Below, one piece after another: positions 1 to 5,964 of a stretch of DNA of 5,964 bases. Both the position numbers and the translations under genes were made by a program. The notes below the pieces were generated by a model. The model did not search any database, was not told where the DNA came from, and worked only from the letters and a program-made list of their open reading frames with translations. The first letter of the stretch is position 1. The number at the start of each line of letters is the position of its first letter. Source of the DNA: Pseudomonadota bacterium (lineage in GTDB: Bacteria > Pseudomonadota > Alphaproteobacteria > Sphingomonadales > Sphingomonadaceae); NCBI GenBank assembly GCA_963205285.1, contig CAUJJQ010000183.1, positions 1-5,964 of the forward strand. The letters are read 5' to 3'.

Positions 1-209
1 GCCCGTAGCCCGTCGGACAAGGCCTGTGCCATGGTGGGGGATGATAATCGCCCGTCATAGCCAATGGCGACGCGGCTGCCCCCGCTGCGGCGGACAATCG
101 TTCCGAAACTGCGCCCGATGGCAAAGGCGTCCGCGGCATGCAGCGTGTCGCCGACCACCCCGCGCATGTCATATTCGCGCAGCAGGGTCGGGTGGAAAAT
201 ATGGTGCAC
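1..209 (-). CDS. Phosphomannomutase/phosphoglucomutase, N-terminal part (cut by window edge)
   Basis: Enzymes of this alpha-D-phosphohexomutase family interconvert hexose 6-phosphates and 1-phosphates in the cytoplasm, feeding nucleotide sugars for exopolysaccharide and LPS. Only the first 69 codons are present. They contain the family's N-terminal signature [19 protein letters not shown] (residues 5-23), then AIGRSFGT and [12 protein letters not shown] (46-57), where YDGR is the typical substrate/metal-side motif of domain 1. The catalytic serine lies beyond the edge. I chose GTG at 209 because GGGAG lies 10 nt upstream and the resulting N-terminus (MHHIFHP) has the usual length. A TTG at 218 in the same frame would overlap the mipZ stop as TTGA and is the alternative. 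The gene follows mipZ by 5 nt, so co-transcription and translational coupling are likely. Family assignment is firm; the exact substrate preference cannot be told. Confidence 0.88.
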   Translation of the reverse strand, partial: MHHIFHPTLLREYDMRGVVGDTLHAADAFAIGRSFGTIVRRSGGSRVAIGYDGRLSSPTMAQALSDGLR

Positions 210-214
210 CTTGG

Positions 215-1015
215 TCAAACTCCCATCGATAATTGGGCGGCAAATCCGCTGGTCGGCAGCGCTAATGCTGCCATCATCTCGCGCAATTCCTGTCGCGCCG
301 CCAAATGGCTGGTGCCCAATTCGCCCAGATGCCCCCGGTCGAGCAGGGTGAGGCCGGATGGGAAAAGCTCGCGGAAAATAACGCGCTCCGACAGGCCGGG
401 CGCGGTGCGAAAACCAATGCGTTTGGCCAAATCGTCGAGCGCGCTCGACACGCGGCGCATGTTGCGCGCGTCCTGATTTTGCAGACGGTTGCGCAGCACC
501 ACCCAATCGATTGTCCCGCCATCGACCAGTGCGCGCGTCTTGCGCGCTTCCCAAATCGCTTCGGCATAAAAGCTGGGGCGTTTGACCTTGAAACTTTCGC
601 CATCCACCTGCCCGATCAGGTCGAAATCAACAAAACTATCGTTGATCGGCGTCACCAAACTATGCGCCAGCGTCACCATATGGCGCGCCAGCCGGTCATC
701 GCGCCCCGGCGTATCGACAATCAGGAAATCCGCCCCATCGGCGAGCGCAACAACCTTTTCCTGCAATTTTTCGATGCTGCCCGCGCCGAACACGTCAAAG
801 CGCGGGGTGGCAAGCTCTATGTACCGGCGGGCCGCGGTTTCGCCCCGATTTTCGAGGTAGCGGTGAAAACTGCGCTGCCGATGGTCAAGGTCGATGCCCG
901 AAACGCGCGCACCCATCCGCGCCAGCGCCACCGCGACATGGACGGCGCAGGTCGACTTGCCCGTCCCCCCCTTTTCATTGGCAAAGACGATGATGTGCGG
1001 GCTGTTGGCTGTCAT
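215..1015 (-). CDS. mipZ: MipZ, ParA/MinD-type ATPase that positions the division site
   Basis: In Caulobacter, MipZ binds the ParB-parS complex near the poles, forms a concentration gradient on DNA and blocks FtsZ assembly, leaving midcell free for division. The 266-residue product (Caulobacter protein about 274) carries the deviant Walker A box [10 protein letters not shown] (13-22, signature Lys15 and Lys20). It also has the IDLDHRQR switch segment (41-48), the Walker B-side IVDTPG (99-104) and the family-typical NDSFVDFD (125-132). The C-terminal blocks [34 protein letters not shown] and LAARQELR follow; together these separate MipZ from ordinary ParA and from plasmid partition ATPases. 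The segment between switch and Walker B is somewhat shorter than in Caulobacter. I prefer ATG at 1015, which gives a short N-terminus before the first beta strand; an in-frame GTG at 1030 adds five residues. Neither start has a strong Shine-Dalgarno. The gene is divergent from panC and leads into the phosphohexomutase gene. Confidence 0.93.
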   Translation of the reverse strand: MTANSPHIIVFANEKGGTGKSTCAVHVAVALARMGARVSGIDLDHRQRSFHRYLENRGETAARRYIELATPRFDVFGAGSIEKLQEKVVALADGADFLIVDTPGRDDRLARHMVTLAHSLVTPINDSFVDFDLIGQVDGESFKVKRPSFYAEAIWEARKTRALVDGGTIDWVVLRNRLQNQDARNMRRVSSALDDLAKRIGFRTAPGLSERVIFRELFPSGLTLLDRGHLGELGTSHLAARQELREMMAALALPTSGFAAQLSMGV

Positions 1016-1101
1016 GCGCGGCGGTTTCACTATTCACTTTTGTTGGCGGGCGAGCTTGCCGCTTTCGGTTCGCCCCCGCCTCTATTATGGGTGGGGGCAT
1101 C
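1016..1101. promoter_or_regulatory. Divergent mipZ-panC promoter region (unresolved)
   Basis: These 86 bases must hold the start signals of both divergent genes. The only clear AT-rich core is at 1083-1089: it reads TATTAT on the plus strand (a -10-like match towards panC) and CATAAT on the minus strand (towards mipZ). No convincing -35 box lies at 16-18 bp from either reading. GGCGAGCTTGCC at 1049-1060 is a near-perfect palindrome. The assignment rests on position and one hexamer, so it is tentative. Confidence 0.3.
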
Positions 1102-1947
1102 ATGCAAATCATCCGTAACCTTGCCGACCTCCACGCCCATATCGCCGCACTGCGCCAACAAGGGGGCGGTATTGGCTTTGTCCCGACGATGGGCGCGCTC
1201 CATGCCGGGCATCTGGCGCTGGTCGCGGCGGCAAAGGCGCGCGCGCGCCATGTCGTCACCTCCATCTTCGTCAACCCGGCGCAGTTCGGCCCGAATGAGG
1301 ATTTTGACGCCTATCCCCGCACCGAGGCGGCGGATGCGGCAAAGCTGCTCGATGCCGGGGTCACCCTGCTTTGGGCGCCGCCGGTTTCGGTCATCTATCC
1401 GGCCGGCCACAGCACGCGGGTCAGCGTGGCGGGGCTGGACAGCGTGCTGTGCGGCGCGGCGCGGCCGGGGCATTTTGACGGGGTGGCCACCATCGTCACC
1501 AAACTTTTCCATCAGGTTGCGCCCGATTTTGCGCTGTTTGGGGAAAAGGATTGGCAGCAGTTGGCGATTATCCGGCGGATGACCCGCGACCTTGACCTGG
1601 CGGTCGAAATCATCGGCGTGCCCACGGTGCGCGAAGCCGACGGGCTCGCCCTCTCCTCCCGCAATGCCTATCTGAGTGCCGACGAGCGCGCCGCCGCCGC
1701 CGCCCTGCCGCGCGCATTACGCACCGCAATTGCGGCGATTGTCGCGGGCGAAGAAGTGGGCGATGCGCTCAGCACGGCCAAGGCAATGATTTTGGCGGCG
1801 GGCTTTGCCAGCATCGATTACCTCGACCTGCGCGATGGGGAAAGCCTCGACATCTGTGACAGCGCCACGGAAAATGCGCGCATTTTTGTGGCGGCGCGGG
1901 TCGGGGCGACGCGGCTTATCGATAATATGCCGCTCTATTCCCCGTAA
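1102..1947 (+). CDS. panC: Pantothenate synthetase (pantoate--beta-alanine ligase)
   Basis: PanC joins D-pantoate to beta-alanine with ATP (via pantoyl-adenylate) to give pantothenate, the last step before coenzyme A assembly; it is a cytosolic dimer. The 281-residue product matches the usual length (E. coli 283). It shows the nucleotidyltransferase motifs in order: PTMGALHAGH (28-37, the HxGH-type ATP site), SIFVNPAQF, YPRT, RPGHFDGVATIVTKLF, GEKDWQQL (adenylate contact), GVPTVREADGLALSSRN (KMSKS-like loop SSRN) and the C-terminal RLIDNM. I set the start at ATG 1102 because GGTGGGGG ends four bases upstream and the N-terminus MQIIRNL aligns with other PanC proteins. An in-frame ATG at 1087 would add MGGGI and lacks a ribosome-binding site. 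No panB or panD is adjacent, and no terminator hairpin is evident after the stop. Confidence 0.97.
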   Translation: MQIIRNLADLHAHIAALRQQGGGIGFVPTMGALHAGHLALVAAAKARARHVVTSIFVNPAQFGPNEDFDAYPRTEAADAAKLLDAGVTLLWAPPVSVIYPAGHSTRVSVAGLDSVLCGAARPGHFDGVATIVTKLFHQVAPDFALFGEKDWQQLAIIRRMTRDLDLAVEIIGVPTVREADGLALSSRNAYLSADERAAAAALPRALRTAIAAIVAGEEVGDALSTAKAMILAAGFASIDYLDLRDGESLDICDSATENARIFVAARVGATRLIDNMPLYSP

Positions 1948-1966
1948 TTTGGCCAATATTTTTGCG

Positions 1967-1985
1967 TTAACCATTTGTTGACCAT
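1967..1985 (+). promoter_or_regulatory. CtrA-like binding box upstream of the Sel1-like gene
   Basis: The sequence reads TTAACCAT-TTG-TTGACCAT, two tandem half-sites 11 bp apart. This fits the known CtrA consensus TTAA-N7-TTAAC with one mismatch (TTGAC for TTAAC), and both halves share the CCAT extension. The second half also resembles a -35 hexamer, as in many CtrA-activated promoters, but no good -10 box is visible downstream. It lies 20 bp after the panC stop and 53 bp before the Sel1-like start, so it most likely serves that gene. The match is seen in the sequence; binding is inferred. Confidence 0.5.
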
Positions 1986-2026
1986 CTTTGCCCAACTTGT
2001 CCCCATCGGATGCACGATTTGCATTT

Positions 2027-2032
2027 AGGGGA
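2027..2032 (+). promoter_or_regulatory. Shine-Dalgarno AGGGGA deciding the Sel1-like start
   Basis: AGGGGA followed by a 6-nt spacer places initiation at ATG 2039. The same frame is open back to a TTG at 1988, but that upstream start has no ribosome-binding site and would sit immediately after the CtrA-like box. Confidence 0.7.
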
Positions 2033-2038
2033 CAGAAA

Positions 2039-2368
2039 ATGGCGATGTCACAGGAACGCGCACAAAGGCTGTTTGACGACGGGTTTGCCGGCCATCTGGC
2101 AGGCGCAGAACGCGGCGATGCGCAAAGCTATTTTGAACTGGGCATGGCCTATTCGACAGGCAGCGATGGCTGCGATGTCGATATGATCGAAGCGCATAAA
2201 TGGTTTAACCTCGCCGCGCTCGCCGGTTTGCGCGAAGGTGCGGCACTGCGCGCCGAAATCGCCAGCGAAATGGAGCGTGATGAAATTGCAGAGGCACAGC
2301 GCCTCGCCCGCGCCTGGCTCTCCACCCTTTCCGGTTCGTCCGGCACTGCGTCGCGCGCGGCGGCGTAA
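2039..2368 (+). CDS. Small Sel1-repeat-like protein of unknown function
   Basis: This is a 109-residue soluble protein without signal peptide or membrane segment. Residues 26-64 form a Sel1/TPR-like alpha-alpha repeat: GDAQSYFELGMAYSTG then a short insert (SDGCDVDMIE) and AHKWFNLAALAG, the pattern of Sel1 repeats that mediate protein-protein contacts. The rest is a charged helix (REGAALRAEIASEMERDEIAEAQRLARAWL, split here over 66-94) and an Ala/Ser-rich tail. Proteins of this size and plan are, as I recall, common in sphingomonads and relatives, but no function is established that I know of. It has its own ribosome-binding site and a CtrA-like box upstream, so cell-cycle-linked expression is possible (inference). 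A single Sel1 repeat is short for a stand-alone scaffold, so it may act as an adaptor or oligomerise. Confidence 0.82.
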   Translation: MAMSQERAQRLFDDGFAGHLAGAERGDAQSYFELGMAYSTGSDGCDVDMIEAHKWFNLAALAGLREGAALRAEIASEMERDEIAEAQRLARAWLSTLSGSSGTASRAAA

Positions 2369-2372
2369 TGAC

Positions 2373-2397
2373 AGCTATCCGTTCGGCCTAGCTATCC
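2373..2397. repeat. Short direct repeat AGCTATCC x2 downstream of the Sel1-like gene
   Basis: AGCTATCC occurs at 2373-2380 and 2390-2397, a 17-bp period, in the gap between the two convergent genes. It may be chance; no role is evident. Confidence 0.35.
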
Positions 2398-2419
2398 CTA
2401 TTTTCCGGATTTCCGAGCT

Positions 2420-2438
2420 GTGAAATGTTCCATTTCAC
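2420..2438. terminator. Candidate hairpin between convergent genes
   Basis: GTGAAATG-TTC-CATTTCAC is a perfect 8-bp inverted repeat with a 3-nt loop. It is centrally placed between the Sel1-like stop (2368) and the protease stop (2450), where a shared bidirectional terminator would be expected. The stem is AT-rich and no T run follows on either strand, so it is a weak intrinsic terminator at best; Rho-dependent ends are equally possible. Confidence 0.3.
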
Positions 2439-2449
2439 TCGAAATAACT

Positions 2450-3187
2450 CTAGCTGGGTGGTTGTATGCCCGTGAAGATCAAGGTCAGGCCGATCATATT
2501 GGCCGTGCCGTGCGACAAAATAAGGGGCCACATCGTTCGTTTTAGCAATATGTAGAAAACGCCCGAGATCAGCGCCAGCCCGCCGGTGGCCAGCGCGCCT
2601 GCCCACCCTTGATAGTAGAAATGTTGCTGGCCAAATATGACAGCTTGCAGCACGATTGCGACCCATGTTGCAAGACGGAAGCGGGTAAACAACTGTTCGA
2701 AGCGGGTAAGTAATATTCCACGAAAGAGCATTTCTTCGACAAAGCCGCCCACCACCCAAGAAACGATAATCCAATAAAGATAGAGCGGGAGATTTCCCGG
2801 TACTTTTGCAAAGCGGTTGGCATAATTGGGGTCGATGGATGTGGCGTCGTTGCCGATGAAGTTGGAAGCGGCGACCTCTATCCCGATACCTGCCACAATT
2901 GTCCCGACAAGCAAGAACAGCGACCAAAATGCTAGTTTCCCCCAGTTTTCCGGTTTTCTGAGGCCGAGTTCGCGCCAATTCTCCCCATTTTTGTACAGGC
3001 ATAGGCTCGCCACAGCGATGCTGGCCAAAAGGGATATTGGTCCAGCATAAGTCCATAGGCCGCCTGCCCGCAGCAGCACATATTTGACGATGAACAACGT
3101 TGCCAAAATGAGCAACAGGTCGAATGCGGCGACCTGCGCACTGCGATTATGTTGGCTGCTAGCTTGCGCAATGGGAACATGTGCCAT
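2450..3187 (-). CDS. CPBP-family (CAAX/Abi) intramembrane glutamic/metalloprotease
   Basis: CPBP proteins relate to the eukaryotic CAAX prenyl protease Rce1. Bacterial members act in bacteriocin immunity, peptide maturation or signalling, usually with unknown substrates. The 245-residue product has the three family motifs: VEEMLFRG (EExxxR: Glu151, Glu152, Arg156), FGQQH (FxxxH: Phe185, His189) and HGTAN (HxxxN: His226, Asn230), so the active site looks complete. Hydrophobic stretches near residues 20-40, 46-64, 85-107, 134-150, 173-188, 198-216 and 219-240 suggest about seven membrane segments. The ATG at 3187 is preceded by GGCGGA 8 nt upstream. It overlaps the annotated end of the marR frame by 29 nt, but see the A-run entry at 3255-3262. 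Local GC is lower than in panC or rho (for example 32/60 at 2641-2700 against 43/60 at 1381-1440), which hints at later acquisition. The substrate is unknown. Confidence 0.88.
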   Translation of the reverse strand: MAHVPIAQASSQHNRSAQVAAFDLLLILATLFIVKYVLLRAGGLWTYAGPISLLASIAVASLCLYKNGENWRELGLRKPENWGKLAFWSLFLLVGTIVAGIGIEVAASNFIGNDATSIDPNYANRFAKVPGNLPLYLYWIIVSWVVGGFVEEMLFRGILLTRFEQLFTRFRLATWVAIVLQAVIFGQQHFYYQGWAGALATGGLALISGVFYILLKRTMWPLILSHGTANMIGLTLIFTGIQPPS

Positions 3188-3701
3188 TTGGATTATCCGC
3201 CGCTAGCTGAAGGTCATATTTTCGGCGGGCTGCCGCAGATGTTCCTCCAGGCTCTTTTTTTTGCAATGCCTGCAGCGCTTTGGTCACTAGAGCGTCCAGA
3301 TCGCTGTCGATTTCGTCAAACAGTGTCGCAAATGCCCGTGCGGTATCCTGCAAACATATTTGCAATATTTGGTATTGCGCCCGCCCCTTTGGCGTCAGGG
3401 TCAGGGTTTTGCGCCTACCATCCACAGGGTCATCCGCACGGGCGATAAGACTCAGGCTGACCAATATGTCGGCGCGTTGTGTGACCAATTGGTGCGGTTG
3501 GTGCAGCAGTTTGGCGGCGTCGGCGGCTGAAATCTGTTCTCGGTCACCGACCAGCAATAACAACGAAATGGTACGTGGCGGCGCGTGCAGACCGGCGCGA
3601 TGCAATATGGCCGCCCCCTGCGCCGTTATCAGATCGGCCAAACGATCCAGCCGATTGGCCAGAAAGGCTGCGTTGAAGCGGTGAGTGTCGATATAGGACA
3701 T
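3159..3701 (-). CDS. MarR-family transcriptional regulator, probably frameshifted near its end
   Basis: MarR regulators are dimeric winged-helix proteins that leave DNA when they bind a ligand or are oxidised. Read as given, the product has 180 residues. Residues 1-35 form the N-terminal dimer helix. The winged helix spans about 40-110, with the recognition helix around AAKLLHQPHQLVTQRADIL and the wing ADDPVDGRRKTLTLTPKG (residues 89-106), including the family Asp-x-Arg pattern (DGRR). A C-terminal dimerisation helix runs from about 107. After Lys139 the frame gives an unusual Gly/Ala/Cys-rich tail; dropping one A from the run at 3255-3262 gives instead SLEEHLRQPAENMTFS and a stop at 3203, total 155 residues. 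There is no OhrR-type N-terminal cysteine. ATG 3701 is preferred; a TTG at 3737 lies inside the operator palindromes. The gene precedes the CPBP protease gene as a likely operon and probably represses itself. Confidence 0.85.
   Translation of the reverse strand: MSYIDTHRFNAAFLANRLDRLADLITAQGAAILHRAGLHAPPRTISLLLLVGDREQISAADAAKLLHQPHQLVTQRADILVSLSLIARADDPVDGRRKTLTLTPKGRAQYQILQICLQDTARAFATLFDEIDSDLDALVTKALQALQKKEPGGTSAAARRKYDLQLAADNPNGTCSHCAS
3255..3262 (-). other. Eight-A run in the marR frame: slippage or frameshift site
   Basis: The coding strand has C followed by eight A and GAG. With eight A the frame continues as Gln-Lys-Lys-Glu-Pro into an atypical tail that ends inside the protease gene (stop at 3159). 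With seven A it continues as Gln-Lys-Lys-Ser-Leu-Glu-Glu-His and stops at 3203, 15 nt before the protease ATG. The second reading looks like a normal MarR end and a normal operon junction. Causes could be sequencing error, a real mutation, or polymerase/ribosome slippage. Confidence 0.6.
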
Positions 3702-3715
3702 TTTACGATGCTCAT

Positions 3716-3751
3716 ATTTATACAATATATTGTGCAATTAATTGTATAAAT
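3716..3751. promoter_or_regulatory. Palindromic operator of the marR-CPBP unit
   Basis: ATTTATACAAT (3716-3726) and ATTGTATAAAT (3741-3751) are perfect 11-bp inverted arms, 14 bp apart. Nested inside are two further perfect palindromes, ACAATATATTGT (3722-3733) and CAATTAATTG (3735-3744), whose centres are 12 bp apart. Both follow the pattern (A)CAAT-WW-ATTG(T), close to known MarR/OhrR-type operators such as TACAATTAAATTGTA. The array lies directly before the marR start and downstream of a TTGACA hexamer, an ideal place for autorepression by one or two dimers. Binding is inferred. Confidence 0.65.
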
Positions 3752-3763
3752 TGCGCATGTCAA
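3735..3763 (-). promoter_or_regulatory. Candidate marR promoter (TTGACA)
   Basis: A perfect -35 hexamer TTGACA runs from 3763 to 3758 on the minus strand. At the expected 16-17 bp distance the -10 region is only TTAATT/TAATTG, a weak match that falls inside the operator palindromes. A repressor bound there would block RNA polymerase directly. Confidence 0.45.
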
Positions 3764-3868
3764 TGGCAGGGCGAAAGCCTGCCTGAATTTGCGGCATTGA
3801 GGGCGGGAAGGCGTCTCCAGAAAATATCCTCCGCTATTCGCCTTTCCCGCCGGTAAACCGGCGCGGCG
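3764..3868. other. Intergenic region between the marR and rho promoters, with inverted repeats
   Basis: With the flanking operator and leader, the gene-free stretch is about 320 bp (3702-4022). This central part holds GGCGGGAAGGCG (3802-3813) and CGCCTTTCCCGCC (3839-3851), arms that pair over 12 bp with one bulged T around a 25-nt loop. Overlapping the right arm is CGCCGGT-AA-ACCGGCG (3848-3863), a tight hairpin that shares CGCC with the first structure, so the two are mutually exclusive in RNA. No T run follows, so neither is a typical terminator. I see no convincing open reading frame here. Confidence 0.5.
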
Positions 3869-3897
3869 TTGACAGCCCCTTTCCCTCTGCCTAGAGC
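3869..3897 (+). promoter_or_regulatory. rho: Probable rho promoter (TTGACA-N17-TAGAGC)
   Basis: A perfect TTGACA -35 box (3869-3874) is followed after 17 bp by TAGAGC (3892-3897), a relaxed -10 of the sort accepted by alphaproteobacterial housekeeping sigma factor. Transcription would start near 3904, leaving a leader of about 120 nt before the rho ATG. Confidence 0.55.
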
Positions 3898-3911
3898 AAG
3901 GCAACCGGCCA

Positions 3912-4019
3912 ATGGGTCGGCGACCATATCCAAACCAACGCGCCGGATTCTCCATCCCCAATCGACCCAATTTCAGCCATGACGCTGCCGGGCCAAGCGC
4001 GATTTTCCACCGGAACTAG
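3912..4019 (+). CDS. Possible rho leader peptide (35 codons)
   Basis: ATG at 3912 opens a 35-codon frame (begins MGRRPYPNQRAG) that stops with TAG at 4017-4019, only 3 nt before the rho ATG. AAGG lies 10 nt upstream, but if transcription starts near 3904 that site would not be in the RNA. E. coli rho is preceded by a leader frame of similar length (rhoL, 33 codons), which makes the arrangement suggestive. There is no sequence likeness that I can claim, and chance is a real alternative. Confidence 0.25.
   Translation: MGRRPYPNQRAGFSIPNRPNFSHDAAGPSAIFHRN
3921..3980 (+). promoter_or_regulatory. C-rich, G-poor stretch in the rho leader (possible rut site)
   Basis: These 60 bases hold 25 C and 7 G on the RNA-like strand, a C-over-G imbalance typical of Rho utilisation sites, and contain many YC dinucleotides. 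Rho is autogenously regulated by termination in its own leader in E. coli; the same may happen here. The composition is counted from the sequence, the role is inferred. Confidence 0.4.
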
Positions 4020-4022
4020 ATT

Positions 4023-5276
<1,254 letters not shown>

Positions 5277-5279
<3 letters not shown>

Positions 5280-5310
5280 GGAACCAATAGGGAGCCAATA
5301 GGATCCATCC
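5277..5310 (+). repeat. 11-bp tandem repeat between rho and terC
   Basis: Starting at the rho stop codon the sequence reads TAGGGAACCAA (5277-5287), TAGGGAGCCAA (5288-5298), then a degenerate third unit TAGGATCCATC (5299-5309). Each unit contains an AGG(G)A core. Only the last, AGGA at 5300-5303, sits at the right distance (8 nt) from the terC ATG at 5312. It looks like a duplicated stop/Shine-Dalgarno unit. Confidence 0.6.
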
Positions 5311-5311
5311 G

Positions 5312-5964
5312 ATGTTTGATATGCTTGTCGTCGCTACCCACACCGCCGCCCCAGCCTTGGGCGGGCCGGCTGAAATTTGGGCGGCTATCATCCATGATTT
5401 TTCCAATATCACCGAACCGGCGGCCTTTGCGGCGTTCATGCAAGTATTGCTGATCGACCTAGTGCTGGCGGGCGATAATGCGATTGTCGTGGGCGCGCTC
5501 GCCGCCGGGCTGCCCGCCAAACAACGCAAACAAGTGATTTTGATTGGTGTGCTCGCCGCGCTGGTGCTGCGCATCATCTTTGCGCTGATGGTTACCTGGC
5601 TGCTCGGCATCGTCGGCCTGGTGCTGGCGGGTGGGCTGCTGCTGCTGTGGGTGGCGTGGCGCATGTACCGCGACATCAAGGGACATGGCGCGGGCGATTC
5701 GCCGGGCTCCCCCGAAATATCGGGCGATGAGCGTTCGGGTCTGCCCGCAGGCAAAAGCTTTGCCGCTGCCGCTTGGGGGGTTGCGGTCGCCGACGTGTCG
5801 ATGAGCCTTGATAATGTGCTCGCCGTTGCCGGTGCGGCGCGCGAACACCCCGGCATTTTGATCGTCGGGCTGATTTTCGCGGTCGCGCTGATGGGCATCG
5901 CGGCCAACATCATCGCGCAATATATCGAACGCTATCGCTGGATTGCGTGGTTCGGCCTCGTCGT
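5312..5964 (+). CDS. TerC-family integral membrane protein (probable metal-ion exporter), incomplete at the right edge
   Basis: TerC-family proteins (with Alx, YkoY and MeeF-type members) are inner-membrane proteins; several export manganese, sometimes to metallate secreted enzymes. The 217 complete codons present show both family signatures: VLLIDLVLAGDNAIVVG (45-61, with Asp49, Asp55, Asn56) and VADVSMSLDNVLAVAG (159-174, with Asp161, Asp167, Asn168), the paired acidic/Asn sites that bind metal in an internally duplicated fold. Hydrophobic segments lie near 40-64, 75-98, 99-118, 150-175 and 181-204. A polar, acidic loop at 122-148 separates the two halves. The C-terminus is missing. ATG 5312 has AGGA 8 nt upstream; an ATG at 5321 is in frame but less well placed. 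It starts 32 nt after rho with no visible promoter or terminator between, so it probably forms an operon with rho. Substrate is inferred from family only. Confidence 0.9.
   Translation, partial: MFDMLVVATHTAAPALGGPAEIWAAIIHDFSNITEPAAFAAFMQVLLIDLVLAGDNAIVVGALAAGLPAKQRKQVILIGVLAALVLRIIFALMVTWLLGIVGLVLAGGLLLLWVAWRMYRDIKGHGAGDSPGSPEISGDERSGLPAGKSFAAAAWGVAVADVSMSLDNVLAVAGAAREHPGILIVGLIFAVALMGIAANIIAQYIERYRWIAWFGLV

Noticed and set aside
305..1582. Long plus-strand open frame (425 codons) across mipZ and the start of panC
   Set aside because: It runs antisense to mipZ and out of frame through panC. The translation is Arg/Pro/Ala-rich with no domain, as expected for a shadow frame in GC-rich DNA.
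1918..1935. Inverted repeat near the end of panC (GCGGC ... GCCGC around TTATCGATAA) as a terminator
   Set aside because: It lies within the conserved RLIDNMPL coding segment and has no following T run.
2388..3056. Alternative minus-strand frame (222 codons) overlapping the CPBP gene
   Set aside because: It is same-strand but out of frame with the CPBP protein, whose three catalytic motifs and membrane segments fix the true frame.
3255..3262. T8 run on the plus strand as a terminator tail
   Set aside because: It is inside the marR coding region, antisense, with no GC-rich stem directly before it and no plus-strand gene to terminate.
3946..3950. GATTC (CcrM-type GANTC) site in the rho leader as a cell-cycle methylation switch
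   Set aside because: Single GANTC sites also occur inside coding regions here (for example near 4815 and 5270), so one copy in the leader is not notable.
5280..5311. Manganese (yybP-ykoY) riboswitch before the terC-family gene
   Set aside because: The gap is only 32 nt and made of short tandem repeats; there is no room for the aptamer fold.

Overview
The window looks like chromosomal DNA from an alphaproteobacterium, most likely a sphingomonad. The evidence is a MipZ-type ParA ATPase (an alphaproteobacterial division regulator), a CtrA-like box (TTAACCAT-N3-TTGACCAT), alphaproteobacterial-type Rho and PanC proteins, and GC-rich coding sequence. The order is inferred from protein similarity recalled from memory, not from a search.

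Layout. Positions 1-1015 (minus strand) hold mipZ followed closely by the 5' end of a phosphomannomutase/phosphoglucomutase gene that runs off the left edge. panC (pantothenate synthetase) is divergent from mipZ, at 1102-1947 on the plus strand. After it comes a small Sel1-like protein gene (2039-2368, plus), preceded by the CtrA-like box. Convergent to that is a two-gene minus-strand unit: a MarR-family regulator (3159-3701) and a CPBP-family intramembrane protease (2450-3187). The unit has lower GC than its neighbours and a strongly palindromic AT-rich operator in front of it. The plus strand resumes with a probable promoter and about 120-nt leader, rho (4023-5279), and a terC-family membrane protein gene (5312 to the right edge, incomplete).

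Function. Most genes are housekeeping: sugar-phosphate interconversion, division-site placement, vitamin B5 synthesis, transcription termination and probably metal-ion export. The accessory part is the MarR-CPBP pair, which reads as an autoregulated operon of a small-molecule or stress sensor and a membrane protease of unknown substrate.

The observation most worth checking is a run of eight A in the marR reading frame. Read as given, the regulator has an atypical tail and overlaps the protease gene by 29 nt. With seven A it would be a normal-length 155-residue MarR protein ending in an amphipathic helix, 15 nt before the protease start. This points to a frameshift, a slippage site or a sequence error. 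Other points of interest are the CtrA-like box, a C-rich, G-poor rho leader with two short upstream reading frames, and an 11-bp tandem repeat joining the rho stop codon to the terC ribosome-binding site. I see no CRISPR array, insertion sequence, rRNA or tRNA, and nothing that is clearly a wholly new system.
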